Source: Hydractinia symbiolongicarpus (taxonomy: Eukaryota; Cnidaria; Hydrozoa; Anthoathecata; Hydractiniidae). From it: a stretch of DNA of 64,000 bases. Where the stretch lies: assembly GCF_029227915.1 (NCBI RefSeq), contig NC_079886.1:3410001-3474000 (forward strand). The letters are read 5' to 3'. Within the stretch, counting starts at the first letter, position 1; the number at the start of each line of letters is the position of its first letter. Below are positions 1 to 11,780 of the stretch, piece after piece. The notes below the pieces were generated by a model. That model was not told the origin of the DNA. It did not search any database and saw only the letters and a program-made list of their open reading frames with translations. Position numbers and translations under genes: made by a program.

Positions 1-3000
1 TAACGGTTGCGTCACATATTCGTACCAACATGTATTTAGCGATATTTTTCTGATATTACAGGGTTGCATCGCTTTTAACAGTGAAACGATTGACTGTAGG
101 ACTTACTTCAACTGATTTTGGACTTTAACTTTATAAATGTGATAATTGAAATAATTGGACTCCATGCAATAACATTCTTCTTAAATTGGCATGATTGACG
201 GAACTCAGCGATTACACTGGGCGCTGTGGTAGCGCTTCATTTAAAAATGTAGATATGTAAGTCATTTTTTACTGTGGGACCAATCCTAGCCGTTATCGCA
301 CCCTGAAGAAATTGAGACAGTTTCAAAAACTACATTTCATTGACTTTCTAACGGTTTCAGCCCGTTTGAGTTACAACAGTTGGGTCACATTTTCGTACCA
401 ACATGTATTTAGCGATATTTTTCTGATATTACTAGGATGCATCGCTTTTAACAGTGAAAGGATTGACTGTAGGACTTACTTGAACTGATTTTGGACTTTA
501 ACTTTATAAATGTGATAATTGAAACAATTGGACTCCATGAAATAACATTCTTCTTAAATTGGCATGATTGACGGAACACAGCGATTACACTGGGCGCTGT
601 GGTAGCGCTTCATTTAAAAATGTAGATATGTAAGTCATTTTTTACTGTGGGACCAATCCCAGCCGTTATCGCACGCTGAAGAAATTGAGACAGTTTCAAA
701 AACTACATTTCATTGACTTTCTAACGGTGTCAGCCCGTTTGAGTTATAACAGTTGGGTCACATTTTTGTACCAACATGTATTTAGCGATATTTTTCTGAT
801 ATTACTAGGTTGCATCGCTTTTAACAGTGAAACGATTGACTGTGGGACTTAATTGAACTGATTTTGGACTGTGACCTTACAAATGTGATGAATGAGACAA
901 TTGGACTCCATGAAATAACATTCTTCTTAAATTGGCATGATTTCCGGAACTCAGTGATTTCACTGGGCGCTGTGGTAGCGCTTCATTTAAAATGTAGATA
1001 TGTAAGTCATTTTTTACTGTGGGACCAATCCTAGCCGTTATCGCACGCTGAAGAAATTGAGCCAGTTTCAAAAACTACATTTCATTGACTTTCTAACGGT
1101 ATCAGTCCGTTTCTGTTACAACGGTTGCGTCACATATTCGTACCAACATGTATTTAGCGATATTTTTCTGATATTTCAGGGTTGCATCGCTTTTAACAGT
1201 GAAACGATTGACTGTAGGACATACTTGAACTGATTTTGGACTTTAACTTTATAAATGTGATAATTAAAATAATTGGACTCCATGCAATAACATTCTTCTT
1301 AAATTGGCATGATTGACGGAACTCAGCGATTAGACTGGGCGCTGTGGTAGCGCTTCATTTAAAAATGTAGATATGTAAGTCATTTTTTAGTGTGGGACCA
1401 ATCCTAGCCGTTATCGCACCCTGACGAAATTGAGACAGTTTCAAAAACTACATTTCATTGACTTTCTAACGGTTTCAGCCCGTTTGAGTTACAACAGTTG
1501 GGTCACATTTTCGTACCAACATGTATTTAGCGATATTTTTCTGATATTACTAGTTTGTATCGCTTTTAACAGTGAAACGATTGACTGTGGGACTTAATTG
1601 AACTGATTTTGAACTATAACTTTAAAAGTGTTATAATTGAGACAATTGGACTCCATGAAATAACATTCTTCTTAAATTGGCATGATTGCCGGAACTCAGC
1701 GATTAAACTGGGCGCTGTGGTAGCGCTTCATTTAAAAATGTAGATATGTAAGTCATTTTTTACTGTGGGACCAATCCTAGCCGTTATCGCACCCTGACGA
1801 AATTGAGACAGTTTCAAAAACTACATTTCATTGACTTTCTAACGGTATCAGTCCGTTTCAGTTACAACGGTTGCGTCACATATTCGTACCAACATGTATT
1901 TAGCGATATTTTTCTGATATTACAGGGTTGCATCGCTTTTAACAGTGAAACGATTGACTGTAGGACATACTTGAACTGATTTTGGACTTTAACTTTATAA
2001 ATGTGATAATTGAAATAATTGGACTCCATGCAATAACATTCTTCTTAAATTGGCATGATTGACGGAACTCAGCGATTACACTGGGCGCTGTGGTAGCGCT
2101 TCATTTAAAAATGTAGATATGTAAGTCATTTTTTACTGTGGGACCAATCCTAGCCGTTATCGCACCCTGAAGAAATTGAGACAGTTTCAAAAACTACATT
2201 TCATTGACTTTCTAACGGTTTCAGCCCGTTTGAGTTACAACAGTTGGGTCACATTTTCGTACCAACATGTATTTAGCGATATTTTTCTGATATTACTAGT
2301 TTGTGTCGCTTTTAACAGTGAAACGATTGACTGTGGGACTTAATTGAACTGATTTTGAACTATAACTTTAAAAGTGTTATAATTGAGACAATTGGACTCC
2401 ATGAAATAACATTCTTCTTAAATTGGCATGATTGCCGGAACTCAGCGATTAAACTGGGCGCTGTGGTAGCGCTTCATTTAAAAATGTAGATAAATAACTC
2501 ATTTTTTACTGTAGGACCAATCCTAGCCGTTATCGCACGCTGAAGAAATTGAGACAGTTTCAAAAACTACATTTCATTGACTTTCTAACGGTATCAGTCC
2601 GTTTCAGTTACAACAGTTGCGTCAAATATTCGTACCAACATGGTATTTAGCGATATTTTTCTGATATTACTAGGTTGCACAGCTTTTAACAGTGAAAGGA
2701 TTGACTGTAGGACTTACTTGAACTGATTTTGGACTTTAACTTTATAAATGTGATAATTGAAACAGTTGGACTCCATGAAATAACATTCTTCTTAAATTGG
2801 CATGATTGACGGAACACAGAGATTACACTGGGCGCTGTGGTAGCGCTTCATTTAAAAATGTAGATATGTAAGTCATTTTCTACTGTGGGACCAATCCCAG
2901 CCGTTATCGCACGCTGAAGAAATTGAGAGAGTTTCAAAAACTACATTGCATTGACTTTCTAACGGTGTCAGCCCGTTTGAGTTATAACAGTTGGGTCACA

Positions 3001-5094
3001 TTTTTGTACCAACATGTATTTAGCGATATTTTTCTGATATTACTAGGTTGCATCGCTTTTAACAGTGAAACGATTGACTGTGGGACTTAATTGAACTGAT
3101 TTTGGACTGTGACCTTACAAATGTGATGAATGAGACAATTGGACTCCATGAAATAACATTCTTCTTAAATTGGCATGATTTACGGAACTCAGCGATTACA
3201 CTGGCCGCTGTGGTAGCGCTTCATTTAAAAATGTAGATATGTAAGTCATTTTTCACTGTGGGACCAATCCTAGCTGTTATCGCACGCTGAAGAAATTGAG
3301 ACAGTTTCAAAAACTACATTTCATTGACTTTCTAACGGTGTAAGCCCGTTTGAGTTACAACAGTTGCGTCAAATATTCGTACCAACATGTATTTAGCGAT
3401 ATTTTTCTGATATTACAGGGTTGCATCGCTTTTAACAGTGAAACGATTGACTGTAGGACTTACTTGAACTGATTTTGGATTTTAACTTTATAAATGTGAT
3501 AATTGAAATAATTGGACTCCATGCAATAACATTCTTCTTAAATTGGCATGATTGCCGGAACTCAGCGATTAAACTGGGCGCTGTGGTAGCGCTTCATTTA
3601 AAAATGTAGATAAATAACTAATTTTTTACTGTAGGACCAATCCTAGCCGTTATCGCACGCTGAAGAAATTGAGACAGTTTCAAACACTACATTTCATTGA
3701 CTTTCTAACGGTTTCAGCCCGTTTGAGTTACAACAGTTGGGTCACATTTTCGTACCAACATGTATTTTGCGATATTTTTCTGATATTACTAGTTTGTATC
3801 GCTTTTAACAGTGAAACGATTGACTGTGGGACTTAATTGAACTGATTTTGAACTATAACTTTAAAAGTGTTATAATTGAGACAATTGGACTCCATGAAAT
3901 AACATTCTTCTTAAATTGGCATGATTGCCGGAACTCAGCGATTAAACTGGGCACTGTGGTAGCGCTTCATTTGAAAATGTAGATAAATAACTCATTTTTT
4001 ACTGTAGGACCAATCCTAGCCGTTATCGCACGCTGAAGAAATTGAAACAGTTTCAAAAACTACATTTCATTGACTTTCTAACGGTATCAGTCCGTTTCAG
4101 TTACAACAGTTGCGTCAAATATTCGTACCAACATGGTATTTAGCGATATTTTTCTGATATTACTAGGTTACACAGCTTTTAACAGTGAAAGGATTGACTG
4201 TAGGACTTACTTGAACTGATTTTGGACTTTAACTTTATAAATGTGATAATTGAAACAATTGGACTCCATGAAATAACATTCTTCTTAAATTGGCATGATT
4301 GACGGAACACAGCGATTACACTGGGCGCTGTGGTAGCGCTTCATTTAAAAATGTAGATATGTAAGTCATTTTTTACTGTGGGACCAATCCCAGCCGTTAT
4401 CGCACGCTGAAGAAATTGAGAGAGTTTCAAAAACTACATTTCATTGACTTTCTAACGGTGTCAGCCCGTTTGAGTTATAACAGTTGGGTCACATTTTTGT
4501 ACCAACATGTATTTAGCGATATTTTTCTGATATTACTAGGTTGCATCGCTTTTAACAGTGAAACGATTGACTGTGGGACTTAATTGAACTGATTCTGGAC
4601 TGTGACCTTACAAATGTGATGAATGAGACAATTGGACTCCATAAAATAACATTCTTCTTAAATTGGCATGATTGACGGGACTCAGCGATTACACTGGGCG
4701 ATGTGGTAGCGCTTCATTTAAAAATGTAGATATGTAAGTCATTTTTCACTGTGGGACCAATCCTAGCTGTTATCGCACGCTGAAGAAATTGAGACAGTTT
4801 CAAAAACTACATTTCATTGACATTCTAACGGTGTCAGCCCGTTTGAGTTACAACAGTTGCGTCAAATATTCGTACCAACATGTATTTAGCGATATTTTTC
4901 TGATATTACTAGGTTGTATCGCTTTTAACAGTGAAACGATTGACTATGGGACTTAATTAAACTGATTTTGGACATTAAATTTATAAGTGTGATAATTGAG
5001 ACAATTGGACTCCATGAAATAACATTCTTCTTAAATTGGCATGATTGCCGGAACTCAGCGATTAAACTGGGCGCTGTGGTAGCGCTTCATTTAA
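1..5094. repeat. Mixed-subtype satellite block with 2-mer and 4-mer spacing
   Basis: Monomers here alternate between a GTTGCGTCACATATTCG-like form and a GTTGGGTCACATTTT-like form. A diagnostic word, GAACTATAAC, occurs at 1,611, 2,357 and 3,850 (spacings 746 and 1,493), so a dimer step precedes a 4-mer step. A second marker, AGCTTTT in a cacagc context, occurs at 2,681 and 4,174, again 1,493 apart. The leftmost 1.5 kb shows no clear HOR. No other feature was found here. Confidence 0.85.
221..235. other. Short inverted repeat present in most monomers (example copy)
   Basis: GCGCT and AGCGC are exact reverse complements separated by the 5-base loop GTGGT. The element recurs once per monomer across the array and is the most GC-rich part of it. 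Some subtypes lose pairing: GCACT at about 3,950 and 21,175, and ATCGC in place of AGCGC in the B monomers of the 30-42 kb HOR. The dyad could form a small cruciform or be a protein-binding site, but the second idea is inference only. Confidence 0.6.
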
Positions 5095-6587
5095 AAATGT
5101 AGATAAATAACTCATTTTTTATTGTAGGACCAATCCTAGCCGTTATCGCACCCTGAAGAAATTGAGACAGTTTCAAAAACTACATTTCATTGACTTTCTA
5201 ACGGTTTCAGCCCGTTTGAGTTACAACAGTTGTGTCACATTTTCGTACCAACATGTATTTAGCGATATTTTTCTGATATTACTAGTTTGTATCGCTTTTA
5301 ACAGTGAAACGATTGACTGTGGGACTTAATTGAACTGATTTTGAACTATAACTTTAAAAGTGTTATAATTGAGACAATTGGACTCCATGAAATAACATTC
5401 TTCTTAAATTGGCATGATTGCCGGAACTCAGCGATTAAACTGGGCGCTGTGGTAGCGCTTCATTTAAAAATGTAGATATGTAAGTCATTTTTTACTGTGG
5501 GACCAATCCCAGCCGTTATCGCACGCTGAAGAAATTGAGAGAGTTTCAAAAACTACATTTCATTGACCTTCTAACGGTGTCAGCCCGTTTGAATTATAAC
5601 AGTTGGGTCACATTTTTGTACCAACATGTATTTAGCGATATTTTTCTGATATTACTAGGTTGCATCGCTTTTAACAGTGAAACGATGGACTGTGGGACTT
5701 AATTGAACTGATTTTGGACTGTGACTTTACAAATGTGATGAATGAGACAATTGGACTCCATGAAATAACATTCTTCTTAAATTGGCATGATTGACGGAAC
5801 TCAGCGATTACACTGGGCGCTGTGGTAGCGCTTCATTTAAAAATGAAGATATGTAAGTCATTTTTCACTGTGGGACCAATCCTAGCCGTTATCGCACGCT
5901 GAAGAAATTGAGACAGTTTCAAAAACTACATTTCATTGACTTTCTAACGGTGTCAGCCCGTTTCAGTTACAACAGTTGCGTCAAATGTTCGTACCAACAT
6001 GTATTTGGCGATATTTTTCTGATATTACTAGGTTGTATCGCTTTTAACAGTGAAACGATTGACTATGGGACTTAATTGAACTGATTTTGGACTTTAAATT
6101 TATAAGTGTGATAATTGAGACAATTGGACTCCATGAAATAACATTCTTCTTATATTGGCATGATTGCCGGAACTCAGCGATTAAAGTGTGCGCTGTGGTA
6201 GCGCTTCATTTAAAAATGTAGATAAATAACTCATTTTTTATTGTAGAACCAATCCTAGCCGTTATCGCACGGTAAAGAAATTGAGACAGTTTCAAAAACT
6301 AAATTTCTTTGACTTTCTAACGGTATCAGTCCGTTTCAGTTACAACAGTTGCGTTAAATATTCGTACCAACATGGAATTTAGCGATATTTTTCTGATATT
6401 ACTAGGTTGCATCGCTTTAAACAGTGAAACGATTGACTGTGGGAGTTACTTGAACTGATTTTGGACTTTAACTTTATAAATGTGATAATTGAAACAATTG
6501 GACTCCATGAAATAACATTCTTCTTAAATTGGCATGATTGACGGAACTCAGCGATTACACTGGGCGCTGTGGTAGCGCTTCATTTAA
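5095..6587. repeat. 4-mer HOR, copy 1 (1,493 bp)
   Basis: This four-monomer unit is followed directly by a second copy that looks identical by eye. Diagnostic variants shared at +1,493 bp include TTGTGTCAC (5,230), ATTGACCTTC (5,563), AAATGAAGAT (5,841), GTATTTGGCG (6,001), TTAAAGTGTG (6,181) and GCACGGTAAAG (6,267). The pair starts where GATAAATAACTC precedes TTGTAGG. The four monomer types also occur in the unit beginning at 3,850, but in a different cyclic order. Confidence 0.9.
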
Positions 6588-8083
6588 AAATGTAGATAAA
6601 TAACTCATTTTTTATTGTAGGACCAATCCTAGCCGTTATCGCACCCTGAAGAAATTGAGACAGTTTCAAAAACTACATTTCATTGACTTTCTAACGGTTT
6701 CAGCCCGTTTGAGTTACAACAGTTGTGTCACATTTTCGTACCAACATGTATTTAGCGATATTTTTCTGATATTACTAGTTTGTATCGCTTTTAACAGTGA
6801 AACGATTGACTGTGGGACTTAATTGAACTGATTTTGAACTATAACTTTAAAAGTGTTATAATTGAGACAATTGGACTCCATGAAATAACATTCTTCTTAA
6901 ATTGGCATGATTGCCGGAACTCAGCGATTAAACTGGGCGCTGTGGTAGCGCTTCATTTAAAAATGTAGATATGTAAGTCATTTTTTACTGTGGGACCAAT
7001 CCCAGCCGTTATCGCACGCTGAAGAAATTGAGAGAGTTTCAAAAACTACATTTCATTGACCTTCTAACGGTGTCAGCCCGTTTGAATTATAACAGTTGGG
7101 TCACATTTTTGTACCAACATGTATTTAGCGATATTTTTCTGATATTACTAGGTTGCATCGCTTTTAACAGTGAAACGATGGACTGTGGGACTTAATTGAA
7201 CTGATTTTGGACTGTGACTTTACAAATGTGATGAATGAGACAATTGGACTCCATGAAATAACATTCTTCTTAAATTGGCATGATTGACGGAACTCAGCGA
7301 TTACACTGGGCGCTGTGGTAGCGCTTCATTTAAAAATGAAGATATGTAAGTCATTTTTCACTGTGGGACCAATCCTAGCCGTTATCGCACGCTGAAGAAA
7401 TTGAGACAGTTTCAAAAACTACATTTCATTGACTTTCTAACGGTGTCAGCCCGTTTCAGTTACAACAGTTGCGTCAAATGTTCGTACCAACATGTATTTG
7501 GCGATATTTTTCTGATATTACTAGGTTGTATCGCTTTTAACAGTGAAACGATTGACTATGGGACTTAATTGAACTGATTTTGGACTTTAAATTTATAAGT
7601 GTGATAATTGAGACAATTGGACTCCATGAAATAACATTCTTCTTATATTGGCATGATTGCCGGAACTCAGCGATTAAAGTGTGCGCTGTGGTAGCGCTTC
7701 ATTTAAAAATGTAGATAAATAACTCATTTTTTATTGTAGAACCAATCCTAGCCGTTATCGCACGGTAAAGAAATTGAGACAGTTTCAAAAACTAAATTTC
7801 TTTGACTTTCTAACGGTATCAGTCCGTTTCAGTTACAACAGTTGCGTTAAATATTCGTACCAACATGGAATTTAGCGATATTTTTCTGATATTACTAGGT
7901 TGCATCGCTTTAAACAGTGAAACGATTGACTGTGGGAGTTACTTGAACTGATTTTGGACTTTAACTTTATAAATGTGATAATTGAAACAATTGGACTCCA
8001 TGAAATAACATTCTTCTTAAATTGGCATGATTGACGGAACTCAGCGATTACACTGGGCGCTGTGATAGCGCTTCATTTAAAAA
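6588..8083. repeat. 4-mer HOR, copy 2 (1,493 bp)
   Basis: Second copy of the preceding unit. I compared about a dozen distinctive variants along it and found no difference from copy 1. Matching markers are at 6,724, 7,056, 7,334, 7,494, 7,674 and 7,760. Homology stops near 8,083, where copy 1 continues with GATAAATAACTC but this copy continues with GATATGTAAG. Lack of divergence implies a very recent tandem duplication or an assembly duplication. Confidence 0.9.
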
Positions 8084-8390
8084 TGTAGATATGTAAGTCA
8101 TTTTTTACTGTGGGACCAATCTTAGCCGTTATCGCACGCTGAAAAAATTGAGACAGTTTCAAAAACTACATTTCATTGACTTTCTAACGGTGTCAGCCCG
8201 TTTGAGTGATAACAGTTGGGTCACATTTTTGTACCAACATGTATTTAGCGATATTTTTCTGATATTACTAGGTTGCATCGCTTTTAACACCGAAACAATT
8301 GACTGTGGGACTTAATTGAACTCATTTTGGACTGTAATCTAACAAATGTGATGAATGAGACAATTGGACTCCATAAAATAACATTCTCCT
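8018..8390. repeat. Single-monomer tandem duplicate, copy 1 (373 bp)
   Basis: This monomer carries several rare variants: GCTGTGATAGCG, AATCTTAGCC, GAAAAAATTG, GAGTGATAACAG, AACACCGAAAC and CATTCTCCTT. All recur exactly 373 bp later and together in no other adjacent pair. It is the smallest and cleanest duplication unit in the window. Confidence 0.9.
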
Positions 8391-8763
8391 TAAATTGGCA
8401 TGATTGACGGAACTCAGCGATTACACTGGGCGCTGTGATAGCGCTTCATTTAAAAATGTAGATATGTAAGTCATTTTTTACTGTGGGACCAATCTTAGCC
8501 GTTATCGCACGCTGAAAAAATTGAGACAGTTTCAAAAACTACATTTCATTGACTTTCTAACGGTGTCAGCCCGTTTGAGTGATAACAGTTGGGTCACATT
8601 TTTGTACCAACATGTATTTAGCGATATTTTTCTGATATTACTAGGTTGCATCGCTTTTAACACCGAAACAATTGACTGTGGGACTTAATTGAACTCATTT
8701 TGGACTGTAATCTAACAAATGTGATGAATGAGACAATTGGACTCCATAAAATAACATTCTCCT
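8391..8763. repeat. Single-monomer tandem duplicate, copy 2 (373 bp)
   Basis: By eye this is identical to the preceding monomer, with the marker TGTGATA at 8,061 and 8,434. The following monomer differs at once, beginning with GCCGGTACTC. The event copied one monomer exactly in register. Confidence 0.9.
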
Positions 8764-9500
8764 TAAATTGGCATGATTGCCGGTACTCAGCGATTACACT
8801 GGGCGCTGTGGTAGCGCTTCATTTAAAAGTGTAGACATGTTAGTCATTTTTTACTGTGGGACCAATCCTAGCCGTTATCGCACGCTGAAGAAATTGAGAC
8901 AGTTTCAAAAACTACATTTCATTGACTTTCTAACGATATCAGTCCGTTTCTGTTACAACAGTTGGGTCACATTTTCGTACCAACATGTATTTAGCAATAT
9001 TTTTCTGATATTACTAGGTTGTATCGCTTTTAACAGTGAAACGATTGACTGTGGGACTTAATTGAACTGATTTTGGACTTTAACTTTATAAGTGTGATAA
9101 TTGAGACAATTGTACTCCATGAAATAACATTCTTCTTAAATTGGCATGATTGCCGGAACTCATCGATTAAACTGGGCGCTGTGGTAGCGCTTCATTTAAA
9201 AATTTAGATAAATAACTCATTTTTTACTGTAGGACCAATCCTAGCCGTTATCGCACGCTGAAGAAATTGAGACAGTTTCAACAACTACATTTCTTTGACT
9301 TTCTAACGGTATCAGTCCGTTTCAGTTACAACAGTTGCGTCAAATATTTGTACCAACATGGTATTCAGCGATATTTTTCTGATATTACTAGGTTGCATCG
9401 CTTTTAACAGTGAAACGATTGACTGTAGGACTTACTTGAACTGATTTTGGACTTTAACTTTATAAATGTGCTAATTGAAACAATTGGACTCCATGAAATA
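8764..9500. repeat. Unique-order satellite monomers between HOR blocks
   Basis: About two monomers of ordinary satellite with a CATGGTATTCAGCG variant near 9,357. The GATAAATAACTC and CATGGTATT forms link them to the 4-mer types at 2.4-4.2 kb. They form the seam between the 4-mer block and the 13-mer mosaic. Nothing other than satellite is present. Confidence 0.75.
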
Positions 9501-11780
9501 ACATTCTTCTTAAATTCTCATGATTGACGGAACTCAGCGATTACACTGGGCGCTGTGGTAGCGCTTCATTTAAAAATGTAGATATGTAAGTCATTTTTTA
9601 CTGTGGGACCAATCCTAGCCGTTATCGCACGCTGAAGAAATTGAGACAGTTTCAAAAACTACTTTTCATTGACTTTCTAACGGTGTCAGCCCGTTTAAGC
9701 GATAACAGTTGGGTCACATTTTTGTACCAACATGTATTTAGCGATATTTTTCTGATATTACTAGGTTGCCTCGCTTTTAACAGTGAAACGAATGACTGTG
9801 GGACTTATTTGAACTGATTTTGGACTGCGACCTTACAAATGTGATGAATGAGACAATTGGACTCCATGAAATAACATTGTTCTTAAATTGGCATGATTGC
9901 CGGAACTCAGCGGTTAAACTGGGCGCTGTGGTAGCGCTTCATTTAAAAATGTAGATATATAAGTCATTTTTTACTGTGGGACCAATCCTAGCCGCTATCG
10001 CACAACGAAGAAGTTGAGGCATTTTTGAAAACTACATTTCATTGACTTTCTAACGGGTCAGTCCGTTTCAGTTAGAACGCTTGGGTCCCATTTTTGTACC
10101 AACATGTATTTAGCGATATTTTTTTGATATTACTAGGTTGCATCTCAGTTAACACTGAAACAATTGACTGTGGGACTTAATTGAACTCATTTTGGACTGT
10201 AATCTAACAAATGTGATAATTGAAACAATTGGACTCCATGCAATAACATTCTTTTTAAATTGGCATGATTGACGGAACTCAGCGATTACCCTGGGCGCTG
10301 TGGTAGCGCTTCATTTAAAAATGTAGATATGTAAGTCATTTTTTTGTGTGGGGCCAATCCTAGCCGTTATCGCACGCTGAAGAAATTGTGACTGTTTCAA
10401 AAACTACATTTCGTTGACTTTCTAACGGTATCAGTCCGTTTCAGTTACAACGGTTGCGTCACATATTCGTACCAACATGTATTTAGCGATATTTTTCTGA
10501 TATTACTAGGTTGCATCGCTTTTAACACTGAAACGATTGACTGTGGGACTTATTTGAACTGATTCTGGACTTTAACTTTATAACTATGATAATTGGGACA
10601 ATTGGACTCCATGCAATAACATTCTTCTTAAATTGGCATGATTGACGGAACTGAGCGATTACACTGGGCGCTGTGGTAGCGCTTCATTTAAAAATGTAGA
10701 TATAAAAGTCATTTTTTTGTGTGGGGCCAATCCTAGCCGTTATCGCACGCTGAAGAAATTGTGACTGTTTCAAAAACTACATTTCGTTGACTTTCTAACG
10801 GTATCAGTCCGTTTCAGTTACAACGGTTGCGTCACATATTCGTACCAACATGTATTTAGCGATGTTTTTCTGATATTACTAGGTTGCATCGCTTTTAACA
10901 GTGAAACAATTGACTGCAGGAATTACTTGAACTGATTTTGGACTTTAACTTTATAAATGTGATAATTGAAACAATTGGACTCCATGCAATAACATTATTT
11001 TTAAATTGGCATGATTGACGGAACTCAGCGATTACACTGGGCGCTGTGGTAGCACTTCATTTAAAAATGTAGATATAAAAGTCATTTTTTTGTGTGGGGC
11101 CAATCCTAGCCGTTATCGCACGCTGAAGAAATTGTGACAGTTTCAAAAACTGCATTTCATTGACTTTCCAACGGTATCAGTCCGTTTCAGTTACAACGGT
11201 TGCGTCACATATTCGTACCAACATGTATTTTGCGATAGTTTTCTGATATTACTAGGTTGCATCGCTTTTAACAGTGAAAACGATTGACTGTGGGACTTAA
11301 TTGAACTGATTTTGGACTGTGACCTTACAAATGTGATAAATGAGGCAATTGGACTCCATGAAATAACATTCTTCTTAAATTGGCATGATTGACGGAACAC
11401 AGCGATTACACTGGGCGCTGTGGTAGCGCTTTATTTAAAAATGTAGATATGTAAGTCATTTTTTACTGTGGGACCAATACTAGGGGTCATCGCACGCTGA
11501 AGAAATTAAGACAGTTTCAAAAACTACATTTCATTGACTTTCTAACGGTGTCAGCCCGTTTGAGTTACAACAGTTGGGTCACATTTTCGTACCAACATGA
11601 ATTTAGCGATATTTTTCTGATATTACTAGGTTGTATCGCTTTTAACAGTGAAACGATTGACTGTGGGACTTAATTGAACTGACTTTGGACTTTAACTTTA
11701 TAAGTGTGATAATTGAGACAATTGGACTGCATGAAATAACATTCTTCTTAAATTGGCATGATTGCCGGAACTCAGCGGTT
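9500..11780. repeat. 13-mer offset segment, copy 1
   Basis: Matches the segment about 4,847 bp (13 monomers) downstream. Shared rare variants include ACTTTTCATTG (9,661 and 14,508), an ACATTGTTCTT form (about 9,874 and 14,722), AACGGGTCAG with TTAGAACGC (about 10,053 and 14,901), and GATAATTGGGAC (about 10,587 and 15,436). Point differences separate the copies, so they are older than the pair at 5.1-8.1 kb. Confidence 0.8.

Noticed and set aside
10409-10428. CENP-B-box-like sequence TTTCGTTGAC followed by TTTCTAACGG.
   Set aside because: It shares TTCG and a later CGG with the box, but the spacing is wrong and the required A and CGGG positions do not fit. Most monomers have TTCATTGAC instead.
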